Origin: Hyphomicrobium_A sp963722495
GTDB lineage: Bacteria > Pseudomonadota > Alphaproteobacteria > Rhizobiales > Hyphomicrobiaceae
Length of the DNA stretch: 64,000 nucleotides
Direction of reading: 5' to 3'
NCBI GenBank assembly: GCA_963722495.1
Contig: CAVRND010000026.1
Span: 1-64,000 of the forward strand
The position numbers and the translations under genes are program-made. The notes below the pieces were generated by a model. That model saw only the letters and a program-made list of their open reading frames with translations, ran no database searches and was not told the DNA's origin. Shown here in pieces: positions 8,644 through 18,030 of the stretch (position 1 is the first letter of the stretch; each line of letters starts with the position of its first letter).

Positions 8644-9189
8644 ATGACGACCGGGCATGTGTTCATCGCCGTTAGCCTCGACGGCTACATCGCCCGGCCG
8701 GACGGCGCCATCGACTGGCTGGTCGAAGGCTGGCCCGAGGTCGGCCACGACTACGGCTACACCGAGTTTATAGGCGGCGTCGACGGGCTGGTGATGGGGC
8801 GAGCGACGTTCGAGAAGGTGGTGACGTTCCCGAAGTGGCTGTATGAGAAGCCGGTCGTGGTGCTGAGCCAAACGCTCCGTGCGAGCGACGTACCTCCCGC
8901 GTTGGCGGACCGTGTGCGTATCAGCGATGCGCAGCCTGGCGAATTGATGCAGGAATTGCATCGCGCCGGCTGGACGCGGGCCTATATCGACGGCGGCAAG
9001 GTGATCCAGTCGTTCCTCGCGCAGGGATTGATCGAGGATCTGGTGATCACCCGCTTGCCGATACTCATAGGCTCCGGGCTGCCGCTCTTCGGCGCTCATC
9101 ACCCGGACTTGCGCCTCGAGCATGTCGAGACGACAACGTACCCATCCGGCTTCGTGCAGTCGCGGTATGCAATCCCGCGCCAGGTGTAA
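8644..9189 (+). CDS. Dihydrofolate reductase family protein (RibD C-terminal domain)
   Basis: Intact, 181 residues. The opening GHVFIAVSLDGYIARPDGAI and the segments GLVMGRATFEKV, PVVVLSQTL, AYIDGGKVIQSFLAQGLIED and ITRLPILIGSGLPLFG are characteristic of the small DHFR-like reductases related to the RibD C-terminal domain (YyaP/YwjB group). These bind NADPH, but their physiological substrate is generally not known. ATG at 8644 is the only sensible start. It lies just right of the ettA remnant and is back in host-like composition. Confidence 0.88.
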   Translation: MTTGHVFIAVSLDGYIARPDGAIDWLVEGWPEVGHDYGYTEFIGGVDGLVMGRATFEKVVTFPKWLYEKPVVVLSQTLRASDVPPALADRVRISDAQPGELMQELHRAGWTRAYIDGGKVIQSFLAQGLIEDLVITRLPILIGSGLPLFGAHHPDLRLEHVETTTYPSGFVQSRYAIPRQV

Positions 9190-9266
9190 GCCGGACATCA
9201 CTGTCACATCCGAGCCAAAATCTCCTGCCAACTCACCCAACTGTGGTGGCGTTGAAGGGGATCAAG

Positions 9267-9929
9267 ATGGGCCGGTTTGCAGATCGCGTGGGCACGGGTG
9301 GTCCGGCCGAAATAGCAACGCAGGGGATGACGGCTTTGGAAGGCGGGAAGTTCGCCGCCGTGCTGTCGGCGGTCGCGCTCGCGTTTTCCGGATACAGCCT
9401 GTGGGAGACCTCGCTCAAACAGGCGGACGTCCAGATCTTTGTGCCGCCCGTTATCCAGTACGCGGCGCCGTACCAGAACTCGAACTTCGAGATGATCGCT
9501 GTGCCAGTCACCCTCACCAACGAGGGCGCGCGAACCGCCACAGTTCTTTCAATGGAGCTTGCTGTCACCGACCCGCGCACCAAGCAGACGAAGCACTTTT
9601 ACGCTGCCGAGTTCGGTCGATGGACCATGGAGCGCACGCGCTCCGGCGCCTACGAGCCGTTTGCGCCGTTGTCGCTAAGCGGCCGTACAAGCCGAACCGA
9701 ATCCGTACTTTTCTATACGCGCGGCGACGATCAGAAGCCCAACCAGCTCATCGAGGCCGTCGGGCCATATACTTTCCAGCTGGTCTTTGATGTGGCGGAG
9801 AGCCGAGACAAGCCGACGGTCAAGTTCGATCGCTCGCTACTGTTCTACGATGCGCGCGCCTTCAATGAGCGCACGCTTCCGATGTACAGCGCCGATTGGC
9901 AAGCTTCCAGTAACGCCAAGAGAGATTGA
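9267..9929 (+). CDS. Membrane-anchored hypothetical protein
   Basis: Intact, 220 residues from ATG 9267, which has AAGGGG seven bases upstream; a GTG at 9243 is possible but has no comparable site. One N-terminal transmembrane helix (GKFAAVLSAVALAFSGYSLW) is followed by a periplasmic domain of beta-strand character (PPVIQYAAPYQNSNFEMIAV, then PVTLTNEGART). The repeated pattern of a signal anchor followed by a TNEG-type immunoglobulin-like strand suggests a small extracytoplasmic sandwich domain. No family with known function recognised. Confidence 0.75.
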   Translation: MGRFADRVGTGGPAEIATQGMTALEGGKFAAVLSAVALAFSGYSLWETSLKQADVQIFVPPVIQYAAPYQNSNFEMIAVPVTLTNEGARTATVLSMELAVTDPRTKQTKHFYAAEFGRWTMERTRSGAYEPFAPLSLSGRTSRTESVLFYTRGDDQKPNQLIEAVGPYTFQLVFDVAESRDKPTVKFDRSLLFYDARAFNERTLPMYSADWQASSNAKRD

Positions 9930-10098
9930 GCGGGATCGCGCAACGGCGACGCGCAACGTCTTATTCCTACTAGGCGAATGTTGTCCGCGGCGGGGTGACA
10001 AAGCCGGCCCGGCAGACTAGATGCACGGCATCAACTTGAAGCGCCTCAAACGCGCGAGCGGCGGCTGTCCGACAGCACTGCCGATGGAGCCGGCATCA

Positions 10099-11646
10099 AT
10101 GCATCAACAAGCGGCCGCCCACGCCGGCCCCAAGGCGACCCGGCGCGACTGGATCGGCCTCGCCGTCATCGCCATTCCGTGCCTGATCTACTCGATGGAC
10201 CTGACGGTCCTCTATCTCGCCGTGCCGCAGATCACGGCCGATCTGAAGCCGAGCGCCGCCGGCTGCTGTGGATCGTCGACATCTACGGCTTCATGGTCGC
10301 CGGCGCGCTGGTCACCATGGGCACGCTCGGCGACCGCATCGGCCGCCGCCGCGTACTGCTGATCGGCGCCGCCGCCTTCGGCGCTCACCTCGGTGCTTCG
10401 CCGCCTTCTCGACCAGCGCCGAGATGCTGATCGTCGCGCGCGCGCTTGCAGGGCCTCGCCGGCGGCGACGCTCGCGCCATCGACGCTCTCGCTGATCCGC
10501 AACATGTTCCTCGATCCGCAGGAGCGCGCGTTCGCGATCGGCATCTGGGTCGCGAGCTTCTCCGCCGGCGCCGCCATCGGCCCGCTGTTCGGCGGACTGA
10601 TCCTGGCGCATTTCTGGTGGGGCGCGGTGTTCCTCATCAACGTGCCGGTCATGCTCATGCTGCTGATCCTCGGGCCGCTGCTGCTGCCGGAGTTCCGCGA
10701 TCCCGAATGCGGGCCGCATGGACATTCTCAGCGCGGCGCAGTCGGTCGTGGCCGTGCTCGGCGTCATCTACGGCATCAAGCGCATCGCCGAGGACGGCTG
10801 GCTCTGCTGCCGTTCGCTGTCGATCGCTGGTCGGCCTGGCGGTCGGCGTCGTCTTCTTCCGCCGCGAGCAGCGCGCTCGCCGATCCGCTGATCGACGTGC
10901 GGCTGTTCGTCGACGCCGGCGTTCAGTGCAGCGCTGGCCACCAACGTGCTCGGCCTGTTCATGGTGCTCGGCTCGTTCCTGTTCATCGCCCAGTACCTGC
11001 AGCTGGTGCTCGGCATGGGCCCGCTGGAGGCCGGGTCTGTGGATGGCGCCGTCCGGCATCGTGTTCGCGCTGGGCTCGATGGCGGCGCCGGTTCTGGTCC
11101 GCCACTTCCGCCCGTCGACAGTGATTGCCAGCGGCTTGCTGCTGGCGGCGGTCGGCTTTGCGCTGCTGACGCAGCTCGCCGCCGCACAGTCGCCGTGGCT
11201 GCTGTTTGCCGGCATGATGGTCTTCTGCATCGGCCTGGCGCCCGATCGGCGCGATCACGACCGATCTCGTCATGGGCGCCGCGCCGCCGGAGCGGGCGGG
11301 CGCCGCCTCGGCCGATCTCGGAGACGAGCTTCGAGTTCGGCGGCGCGCTCGGCATCGCCGTGCTCGGCAGCCTGTCTGACAGCCGTCTATCGCGGCGCTG
11401 CTGGACGCGCTGCGACCTGCCGGCACTTCCGCCGGACGCGATCGAGAGCGCGCGCGACGCGCTCGGCGGCGCTGTCGATGCGGCGCACGACGCTGCCGGC
11501 GGAGCAGGCGGCGCAGCTGCTGGCAGCGGCGCGCGCGGCGTTCGTGTATGCCTTCGAGGTGACGTCGGCGGTATCGGCCGTGTGCGCCGTGCTCGCCGCC
11601 ATTTTCGCGGCTGACGCTGCTGCGCAATGCCGGCCGACGCGGATAA
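10099..11646 (+). CDS. MFS exporter, DHA2 (EmrB/QacA/SmvA-like) family, frameshifted
   Basis: Proton-driven multidrug exporter with about 14 predicted membrane segments. Recognisable parts are IPCLIYSMDLTVLYLAVPQI, IVDIYGFMVAGALVTMGTLG with motif A DRIGRRRVLL, motif C GIWVASFSAGAAIGPLFGG, and TNVLGLFMVLGSFLFIAQYL. The SMD-L start of helix 1 resembles the SmvA/QacA quaternary-ammonium exporters. Breaks near 10262, 10390, 10452, 10706, 11036, 11244 and 11385 mostly look like one extra base (for example GGGTCTGTGG for GGGCTGTGG). ATG 10099 has GGAG nine bases upstream. Repaired stop TAA at 11644-11646. No adjacent regulator. Confidence 0.85.
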
Positions 11647-11706
11647 GCGCTCGCGGTTGCCGCGTGCCCGCCGTATGCTCGCGGCGCTGCGAGGGACGGC
11701 ACGGAC

Positions 11707-12095
11707 GATGCAGGCGCTGTGGAACGAGTACGGGATTGAAGCGCTGATTGCGCTCGGCGGCGCGTTTCTACCGCGCTGATCATGCGCTTCAAGGCATGGC
11801 AGCAGGACGATCGTCGACGAGGACGCGCCGTTCCTGCGTCAGGCCTGGCCTACGTCTCGGCCTATGCGGCGTCCTTCGCCGCGGTGCGACGCTCGACGGG
11901 ACGTGGCGCTATGCGGCCATCGCGCGTTGCGGCATCGCTGGCCCTGGCGGTGACGATCAACGGCCGCGCCCGTTGTTCAGCCGCTCCTATGTGCACAGCT
12001 TCGCCATTGCGCTCGCTTCCGCACTCGCGTTCTGGGCGCTCTATGCCGGCATGCTGTACTTCGGCATAGACCTTATCGCACCGCGCCGCCCTTGA
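11707..12095 (+). CDS. Possible small membrane protein (frameshifted)
   Basis: Read with frame changes, this starts MQALWNEYGIEALIALGGAF, with a hydrophobic segment ending near 11780. A clear C-terminal membrane segment SFAIALASALAFWALYAGML, then YFGIDLIAPRRP, stops at TGA 12093-12095. The middle (11800-11985) has no single convincing frame. The C-terminal hydrophobic pattern and its natural stop support a real gene of about 125 residues. No family recognised. Its end overlaps the convergent yihY-type gene by about 55 bp, so one of the two stops may be displaced by an error. Confidence 0.35.
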
Positions 12096-12931
12096 GGCTC
12101 GCTGCGCGAGGCACCGCCGGGATGACGATGCGCGTAGGCGTGGCTGATCTCGGCGCCGAACAGGACGATCTGCGCCGTGTAGTAGACCCAGATCAGCAGC
12201 ACGACGAGCGAGGCGGCGGCGCCGTAGGTCGATTCCAAGCCCTGGCGGCCGATGTACCAGGCGATGGCGAGCTTGCCGGCCTCGAACAGTAGCGCCGCCA
12301 CCAGCGCGCCCGGCCACACGTCGCGCCAGCGACGGGCACATCGGGAAACCACTTGAACAGCATCGCGAAGAGGCCGGTGAGCACGCCGAGCGAAACGGCG
12401 AAGTTCACGCCTTCCCAGAGCAGCGCCTCCGACCCGGCTGTCCCGGCCCAGGCCGAGACGCCGCGAGCACGGTGCTGATCACCAGCGACACCATGAGGAG
12501 AAAGCCGAGCGCCATGACGCCGGCGAGCGAGATGAGATAGGTACGCACGTACCACCAAACGCCACTGCCCTCCGGCTCGGGCGCGTCCCAGATGGTGTTG
12601 AGCGCGTCCTTCAGCTGCACGACGACGCCGAGCGCCGCGATCAGCAGCAGCACGACCCCGATGACGGCCGCGATACCGCCCGACCTGCCGAAGGCGGCGC
12701 CTTTAAGCATTGCCTCCACGGCCTGCGCGCCGTCGGGGCCGAGCAGATCGCGGAATTGACCGGTGAGCGAGCCGCGCACCGCGTCCTGGCCGAACCAGAG
12801 CCGGCGATGGAGATGACGATGAGCAGAAGGGGGCCGAGCGAGAACACCGAGTAGTAGGCGAGCGCCGCGCCGAGCCGCGCGCTGCGGTGGCGCGACCAGT
12901 TGTTATAGGCGGTCGTGAGGACGTTCCACAT
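12041..12931 (-). CDS. YihY/virulence factor BrkB family membrane protein (frameshifted)
   Basis: Polytopic inner-membrane protein once annotated as RNase BN. The true RNase BN is a different gene, and the role of this family is unclear. Family segments: LGAALAYYSVFSLGPLLLIV, AVEAMLKGAAFGRSGGIAAV, VQLKDALNTIWDAPEPEG, LISLAGVMALGFLLMVSLVI, WPGALVAALLFEAGKLAIAW and YIGRQGLESTYGAAASLVVL, then WVYYTAQIVLFGAEISHAYA. Start ATG at 12931 gives MWNVLTTAYNNW. Breaks near 12795, 12465 and 12330. Repaired length is about 295 residues. It lies downstream of the DNA ligase in the same orientation. Confidence 0.86.
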
Positions 12932-12989
12932 GTCGGCCCGCGGGTCGAGAGCTCGGCCAACAACGGCGGGTTCAGACGCATTGTTCCGG

Positions 12990-14655
12990 CTAGCGCTGCA
13001 ACTCGGCGGCAACGGCTGGCGGCGGCTCCGACGTGACGACCAGCTTCTGCACCGTCTCGAGCGTGTCGGCCTCGGCGGCCGGTTTGTCCCAGCGGATGCG
13101 GTGCACGCGCGGAAAGCGCATGGCAAGGCCCGACTTGTGGCGACTCGAAGGGAACACCGCGTCGAAGGCGATCTCCAGCACCATCTGCGGCTCGACGGCG
13201 CGCACCGGCCCGAACTGCTCGGTCGTGTGGTTGCGCACGAAGCGGTCGAGGCGGATCAGCTCCTCGTCGGTAAAGCCCGAGTACGCCTTGCCGACGGGGA
13301 CCAGCTCGCGCACGGGCTTGCCGTCCTCGCCCGTCGTCTCGCGCCAGACGCCGAAGGTGTAGTCCGAATAGTAGGACGAGCGCTTGCCGGAGCCGCGCTG
13401 GGCATACATCAGCACGCAGTCGACGCGTGAGCGCCGCGCGCTTCCATTTCCACCAGTGCCCCTTCGGTCGGCCCGAGACGTAGGGGCTCGACTTGCGCTT
13501 CAGCATCAGGCCCTCGATGCCGGCCTCGCGCGTGCCGCTCCACAGTTCGTCGAGGTGCTGCGAAATGGTCGAACGGCACCAGCAAGCTGACGTCGGTGAG
13601 GCGCGGATGGTGCTGCGCATGCCAGGCTTCGAGACGCAGGCGCCGCTCGGCAAAGGGGAGGGGGCGCACGTCCTCGTCGCCGTCGATGAGCAGATCGTAA
13701 AGGCGCACGAAGGCCGGATAGTCGCGCAGCATCTTGGTGGTGACGGTCTTGCGGTTGAGGCGCTGCTGCAGGTCGTTGAACGGGGCGACGACGCCGTCGC
13801 GCACGACCAGCAGTTCGCCGTCGAGCACGGCGTCGAAAGGCTGGAAGGCGGCAACGATCTCCGGGAAACTCGCCGAGATATCGTCGCCCGAGCGCGAGAA
13901 GATGCGCACTTCGCCCATGCTGGAAGCGTTCCTCCGGCATGACCCGGCGGCGATCTGCACGCGCACGCCGTCCCATTTCCATTCGGCCGAGATCTCATCG
14001 GGGTTGAGCCCGGCCCAATCGCCTTCCTCGATGGGATGCGACAGCATCAGAGGGCGGAACACCGGCTTGCCTTCGGCGCTGGGGCGCGGGCCGCGGTTCT
14101 CCAGCCAGGCGAACAGATCCGCGTACGGGGGGCGACAGCGCGTGCCACATCTCCTCGATGTCGGAGAGTTCGTGTCCGCTCATCTGCGCCAGCGCCGTCT
14201 TGGCTAGGCGCGCCGAGACGCCGACGCGCGGCGCGCCGCCGACGAGCTTCAACAGCGCCCAGCGCCCGCGCACGTCGAGGCGGTCGAGGAAGTCGCCGAT
14301 GATCGGGGGCGACGTTGTTGCGCGGGGCTAGCTCGAGCGCCGCAACGACCTCGGCGAGGCGCGGGGAGGGGCCCTTGTCCCGCCTGTCCGGCCACAGCAG
14401 CGAAACCGTCTCGGCCGTGTCGCCGACGTAGTCGCGCGACAGCTGGTAAAGCACGGGATCGATCTTGTCGGCCATCAGCTCGCCGAGCGCGCGGCGCAGC
14501 GGCAGGCGCGGGAAGAGGCCATCGGTGAGTGCAGCCAGCGCGAAACCGCGGTCGGGATCGGGCGCGGTGCGGAAATACTCGACCAGCAGCCCGAGCTTGC
14601 CGTTGCGCGACGGCGTCGTCGTCAGGCAGTCGAGCAGGTTGGCGAACTGCTGCAT
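12990..14655 (-). CDS. ATP-dependent DNA ligase of the ligase-associated DNA damage response set (frameshifted)
   Basis: Seals nicks using ATP. The adenylation motif KxDG is seen as EWKWDGVRVQ. N-terminal domain: MQQFANLLDCLTTTPSRNGK and LPLRRALGELMADKIDP. Later motifs are FDAVLDGELLVV, KSSPYVSGRPKGHWWKWKRA, the OB-fold VLMYAQRGSGKRSSYYSDYT, and near the end SGLAMRFPRVHRIRWDKPA. This architecture is the bacterial ligase that travels with a beta-CASP exonuclease, a DEXH helicase and the PdeM phosphoesterase. Its ATG (14655) immediately follows the TAG of the exonuclease gene (14658-14656), so the two form an operon. Breaks near 14308, 14130, 13925, 13565 and 13430. About 550 residues repaired. 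Confidence 0.9.
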
Positions 14656-15671
14656 CTACTCGCCCTCGTCCTCGAAGCCGACGAGCGAGAGCGCACGCGC
14701 TTTGCGGCCCATGAGGCCGAGCTGGTAGACGAGCGCGTCCTCGCGCCCGTGCGTCACCCACACGTCCTCGGCGCCGGTCTCGACGATGGTGTCGAGCAGC
14801 TCGGGCCAGTCGGCGTGGTCGGAGATGACAAGCGGCAGCTCGACGCCGGACTGGCGGATGCGGCCCTTGATGCGCATCCAGCCGGAGGCGAAGGCGGTAA
14901 CGGGATCGGGGAAACGGCGCGACCAGCGGTCATCGACGGCGGACGGGGGGCACAGCACCAGCGCGCCGGCGAAGTCCTCGGACTTGTCCGTCGTCGCCGG
15001 ACGCAGCTCGCCGAGATCGACGCCGAGCCGTTGATAGAGGGCGCACAGCTCGACTAGCGCGCCGTGCAGGTAGATCGGCCTGTCGTAGCCCGCTTGGCGC
15101 GCCAGCTTGATCACGCGCTGCGTCTTGCCGAGACCGTAGGCGCCGACGAGATGCGCGCGCTCGGGTTGGCGCGCAATGGAGCCGAGCAGGCGCGCCGACC
15201 TCGGACTCGGCCGGCTCATGGCGGAACACCGGCAGCGCGAACGTCGCCTCGGTGACGAACACGTCGCACGGTACGACCTCGAAGGTCGGGCAGGTCGGAT
15301 CGGCGGCGCGCTTGTAGTCGCCGGAGACGACGGCGCGCTGGCCGTTCCAATCGATGACGACTTGCGCGGCGCCGAGGATGTGCCCGGCCGGAGCCAGCCG
15401 CACGCCGACGCCGTTGATCGACTGCGCCGCACCGTACGCCAGCGGCTCGAAGCTGCCGGCGCACTCGGTGCCCATGCGCGTCTTCATGATCTCGATGGTC
15501 TCGCCCGTCGCCAGCACGGCAGCCGTGGCCGGGGCGCGCGTGGTCGCTATGGCCGTGGGTGATGATGGCGCGATCCACGGCGCGGCCGGGATCGACGAAA
15601 AAGCCGCCCGGCTCGCAATAGAGCCCGCGGTCGGTCGGATACAGCCATTTATCGACGCCTGCAGCGCCCAT
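14656..15671 (-). CDS. Ligase-associated DNA damage response exonuclease, MBL/beta-CASP fold (frameshifted)
   Basis: Metallo-beta-lactamase-fold nuclease of the TIGR04122 type, relative of SNM1/CPSF nucleases, proposed to trim DNA ends before sealing by the partner ligase. The zinc motif THGHSDHARPGH is intact. Further segments: DKWLYPTDRGLYCEPGGFFV, MKTRMGTECAGSFEPLAYG, RLAPAGHILGAAQVVIDW, VVSGDYKRAADPTCPTFEVV, ALPVFRHEP, the beta-CASP part HLVGAYGLGKTQRVIKLARQ, and LPLVISDHADWPELLDTI with the distal zinc ligands. Start chosen at ATG 15671. Breaks near 15545 and 15190. About 338 residues repaired. The helicase and PdeM partners of this set are not in the window. Confidence 0.9.
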
Positions 15672-15758
15672 GCGCACCTCTCGGGGGACGCCGCTAATGT
15701 GGTGTGTACGCGCCCAGTTCGCCAGACGTTCCAGCCAGGCCGAATCAAGGAAGCAATT

Positions 15759-15849
15759 GTCATCCCGGGGCTTGTCCCCGGGATCCAGCAATCCGCATGC
15801 TCCGCGCCTAGCCGCGACGCTGGATGCCGGCAGCACGTGCCGGGATGAC
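15759..15849. repeat. REP-like inverted pair (BIME-type)
   Basis: GTCATCCCGGGG starts at 15759 and runs to GGGATCCA at 15787; its imperfect inverse TGGATGCCGG to CCGGGATGAC occupies 15821-15849. Each arm is itself palindromic (CCCGGGGCTTGTCCCCGGG; CCGGCAGCACGTGCCGG). The same GTCATCCCG...inverse layout recurs at 35248-35380. This matches the extragenic palindromes common in Hyphomicrobiales. It lies between the exonuclease start and the tetR stop. Confidence 0.7.
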
Positions 15850-15870
15850 ATACTTGAGCGAAGTAAGATG

Positions 15871-16520
15871 CTAGCGCGCCTGGTAGGCGGCGAGGAAGGT
15901 GCGGACGGCAATGCCGACGACGCGCTCGATCCGCTCCTGAGTGGGCTGCCCGCTGGCGTTGAACAGCAGCGGCTTGAAGAGGGTGGACTGGCAGGAGTCG
16001 AGGAACTGCGCGGCGGCGATCTCGCAGTCGGCAACGGCGAGCACGCCGGCCTTTACCTGCGCCTCCAGATAGCTGCGCGAGCCGCGCGATGCCGAAAGCC
16101 GGGACCGGCTTGATAGAAGCTGCGGCCAAGCTCGGGCATGCGCTCGGCGATGGCCATGACGGTGCGCAGCGAACCCAATGCCTCCGGCTGGCAGAGGAAG
16201 AGCACGAAGGCGACGCCCAGGCGCTTCAGCGAGCCCTCGACGTCGGGATCGGCGGAATCGAGCGCGAAGATCTGTTCCGCCTGGGTCCGCCGCTCGCTCT
16301 CGATGATGGCTTCGAACAGCCGCTCCTTGCTGTCGAAGTAGACATACAGCGTCCCCTTCGACACCCCCGCCTGCCGCGCGATCTCGCCCATGCTGGCGGC
16401 GTCGAAACCGCTGGCCAGGAACACGCTGCGCGCGCCGTCCATGATCTGGCGGCGCTTGGCGCTCTCCTCGGGCGGCGGCTGGCGAGCTTCGGCATCTTCG
16501 CGGGCGGGGGCCTGCGTCAT
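15871..16520 (-). CDS. TetR family repressor of the adjacent efflux operon (frameshifted near C-terminus)
   Basis: N-terminal helix-turn-helix at about residues 25-70: QIMDGARSVFLASGFDAASM, then GEIARQAGVSKGTLYVYFDS and KERLFEAI. The ligand domain contains FVLFLCQPEALGSLRTVMAI and AERMPELGRSFYQAGPG. After a shift near 16085 the rest reads LEAQVKAGVLAVADCEIAAA and FLAAYQAR before TAG 15873-15871, about 216 residues, normal size. ATG 16520 has TGAGGAGCAG directly upstream. It is divergent from the HlyD/EmrB pair, and two identical palindromes in between are its likely operators. Ligand unknown. Confidence 0.9.
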
Positions 16521-16625
16521 CTGCTCCTCAGTGGTTCGGCGGCTCGGTAGGTTATCGCCCCGCGACCGTTGAGCAGCCAGCGGAATACGACCTTTCGCCC
16601 CCTTAGATATGCCCAAGCAATCGCA

Positions 16626-16644
16626 TGACCGAACCGTTCGGTCA
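16626..16644. promoter_or_regulatory. TetR-type operator O1
   Basis: TGACCGAACCGTTCGGTCA, a 19-bp perfect palindrome with a central base. It lies 5 bp downstream of the tetR-facing -10 (TATGTC, 16654-16649), covering the expected tetR transcription start. Binding by the adjacent TetR protein is inferred. Confidence 0.8.
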
Positions 16645-16646
16645 TC

Positions 16647-16677
16647 TTGACATAGGGGTTCGTACGGTCTACGTCAA
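16647..16677. promoter_or_regulatory. Overlapping face-to-face promoters of tetR and the efflux operon
   Basis: On the + strand TTGACA (16647-16652), 17 bp, then TACGTC (16670-16675). On the - strand TTGACG (16677-16672), 17 bp, then TATGTC (16654-16649). The two promoters occupy the same 31 bp in opposite directions, between the two operators. The -35 boxes are good; the -10 boxes are only partial matches. Confidence 0.6.
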
Positions 16678-16681
16678 CGTT

Positions 16682-16700
16682 TGACCGAACCGTTCGGTCA
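16682..16700. promoter_or_regulatory. TetR-type operator O2
   Basis: Second exact copy of the 19-bp palindrome TGACCGAACCGTTCGGTCA, 56 bp from the first and 6 bp downstream of the efflux-facing -10, so it would cover the +1 of the hlyD-type transcript. The symmetric layout implies that one repressor controls both directions. Confidence 0.8.
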
Positions 16701-16737
16701 AATGTCAATTTGAGGCAAAAGCCTAGGGGTCAGGCAT

Positions 16738-18020
16738 GATCAGGGGTCGCAGCAGACAGCGGCCGTCTGCAAGAGCCGGTCGCGAAACCGGCCCGGCCAG
16801 GATGCCGGAGCCGAGCGCCAGATCGTGCCCGTGGCCATCGAGCGCGGCCGTCGAGATGCGCCGGGTCGAGCAGGAGGCACCGCCAGCGAAGCGCCGGCCG
16901 CGAGCGCCGCCGCAGGCCGAGACGCCGACGAGCAGCCGCCCAAGCGTAGCCCAAGAAGATCGTGCTCGGTGGGCGCGCTCGTCGCGGCGCTCGCGCTGGG
17001 CGCCTGGTACGGACAGTACTGGTGGATCACGGGCCGCTTCCTCGTCTCGACCGACGACGCCTATGTCGGCGTCCACACCGCGACGCTGGCGGCGAAGGTG
17101 CCGGGCTACGTCGCCGCGGTGAAGGCCGACGACAACACCAAGGTTCACGCCGGCGATGTCGTCGCCACGCATCGACGATGGCGACTATCGCATCGCCGTC
17201 GATGCCGCGCGCGCCAACATCGCGACGCAAGCGGCGACGCATCGCCCGCATCGGCAAGCAGGTCACCGCCCAGCAGGCGGCCGTCGCGCAGGCGAAGGCG
17301 CAGGTCGCCTCGGCGCAGGCCAATGCCACCCGCGCCGATCTGGAATTGAAGCGCCAGCAGCAGCTCGCCCAGCAGCAGTATTCGCCAGCCAGCAGAAGCT
17401 CGAGCAGGCGCAGTCGGACCGCGATCAGGCGCGCGCCGCGGTGCTCGGCGCCGAGGCCGCGGTCGAAGCCGCCGACACCAACGTCGCCGTGCTCAAGGCG
17501 CAGCAGCAGGAGGCCGCGCGCACGCTCGACCAGTTGAAGACGACGCCTCGACAAGGCCGAGCGCGACCTGTCGTTCACGGTCATCCGCGCGCCGTTCGAC
17601 GGCGTCATCGGCAACCGCGCCATGCAGAGCGGCGACTACGTGCAGCCGGGCCAGCGCCTCGCCAGCCTGGTGCCGCTCGACGACGTCTACATCGACGCCA
17701 ACTTCAAGGAGACGCAGCTCGCCGAGCTGCATCCCGGCCAGCCGGTGTCGATCGCGGTCGACGCGCTCGACGGCCACGCCATCGCCGGCACGGTCGAGAG
17801 CGTCGCGCCGGCCTCCGGCTCGGTGTTCTCGCTGCTGCCGCCCGACAACGCGACCGGCAACTTCACCAAGGTCGTGCAGCGCATTCCGGTGCGCATCCGC
17901 GTGCCCGCCGAGGTCGGCGCGGAGGAGGTGCTGCGCCCCGGCATGTCGGTCGTCGTCAGCGTCGATACCAAGCCCGGCGCCAAGAACGCCGCGGCAACGA
18001 CAGCCGTCGTCTCTCGATAG
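16738..18020 (+). CDS. HlyD/EmrA-type membrane fusion protein (frameshifted)
   Basis: Periplasmic adaptor that links an inner-membrane exporter to an outer-membrane channel. A basic, Pro/Ala-rich N-terminus is followed by one transmembrane helix (VGALVAALALGAWYGQYWW), then the EmrA hallmark GRFLVSTDDAYVGVHTATLA, the lipoyl-like half KVPGYVAAVKADDNTKVHAG, a coiled coil rich in Ala/Gln (about 17200-17550), the second half FTVIRAPFDGVIGNRAMQSG, then DYVQPGQRLASLVPLDDVYI and DANFKETQLAELHPGQPV. Breaks near 17170 and 17240 (both an extra C in ACGCATCG), 17386 and 17552. The start is uncertain: ATG 16738 needs a shift, GTG 16825 is in frame with the helix. Confidence 0.88.
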
Positions 18021-18030
18021 GCGCGGGACC

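Noticed and set aside
8417..8647. 76-codon open frame after the LodB-like gene
   Set aside because: Most of it is the ettA remnant (RQKQISRELGWIRAS), so it is a pseudogene fragment and not a new gene.
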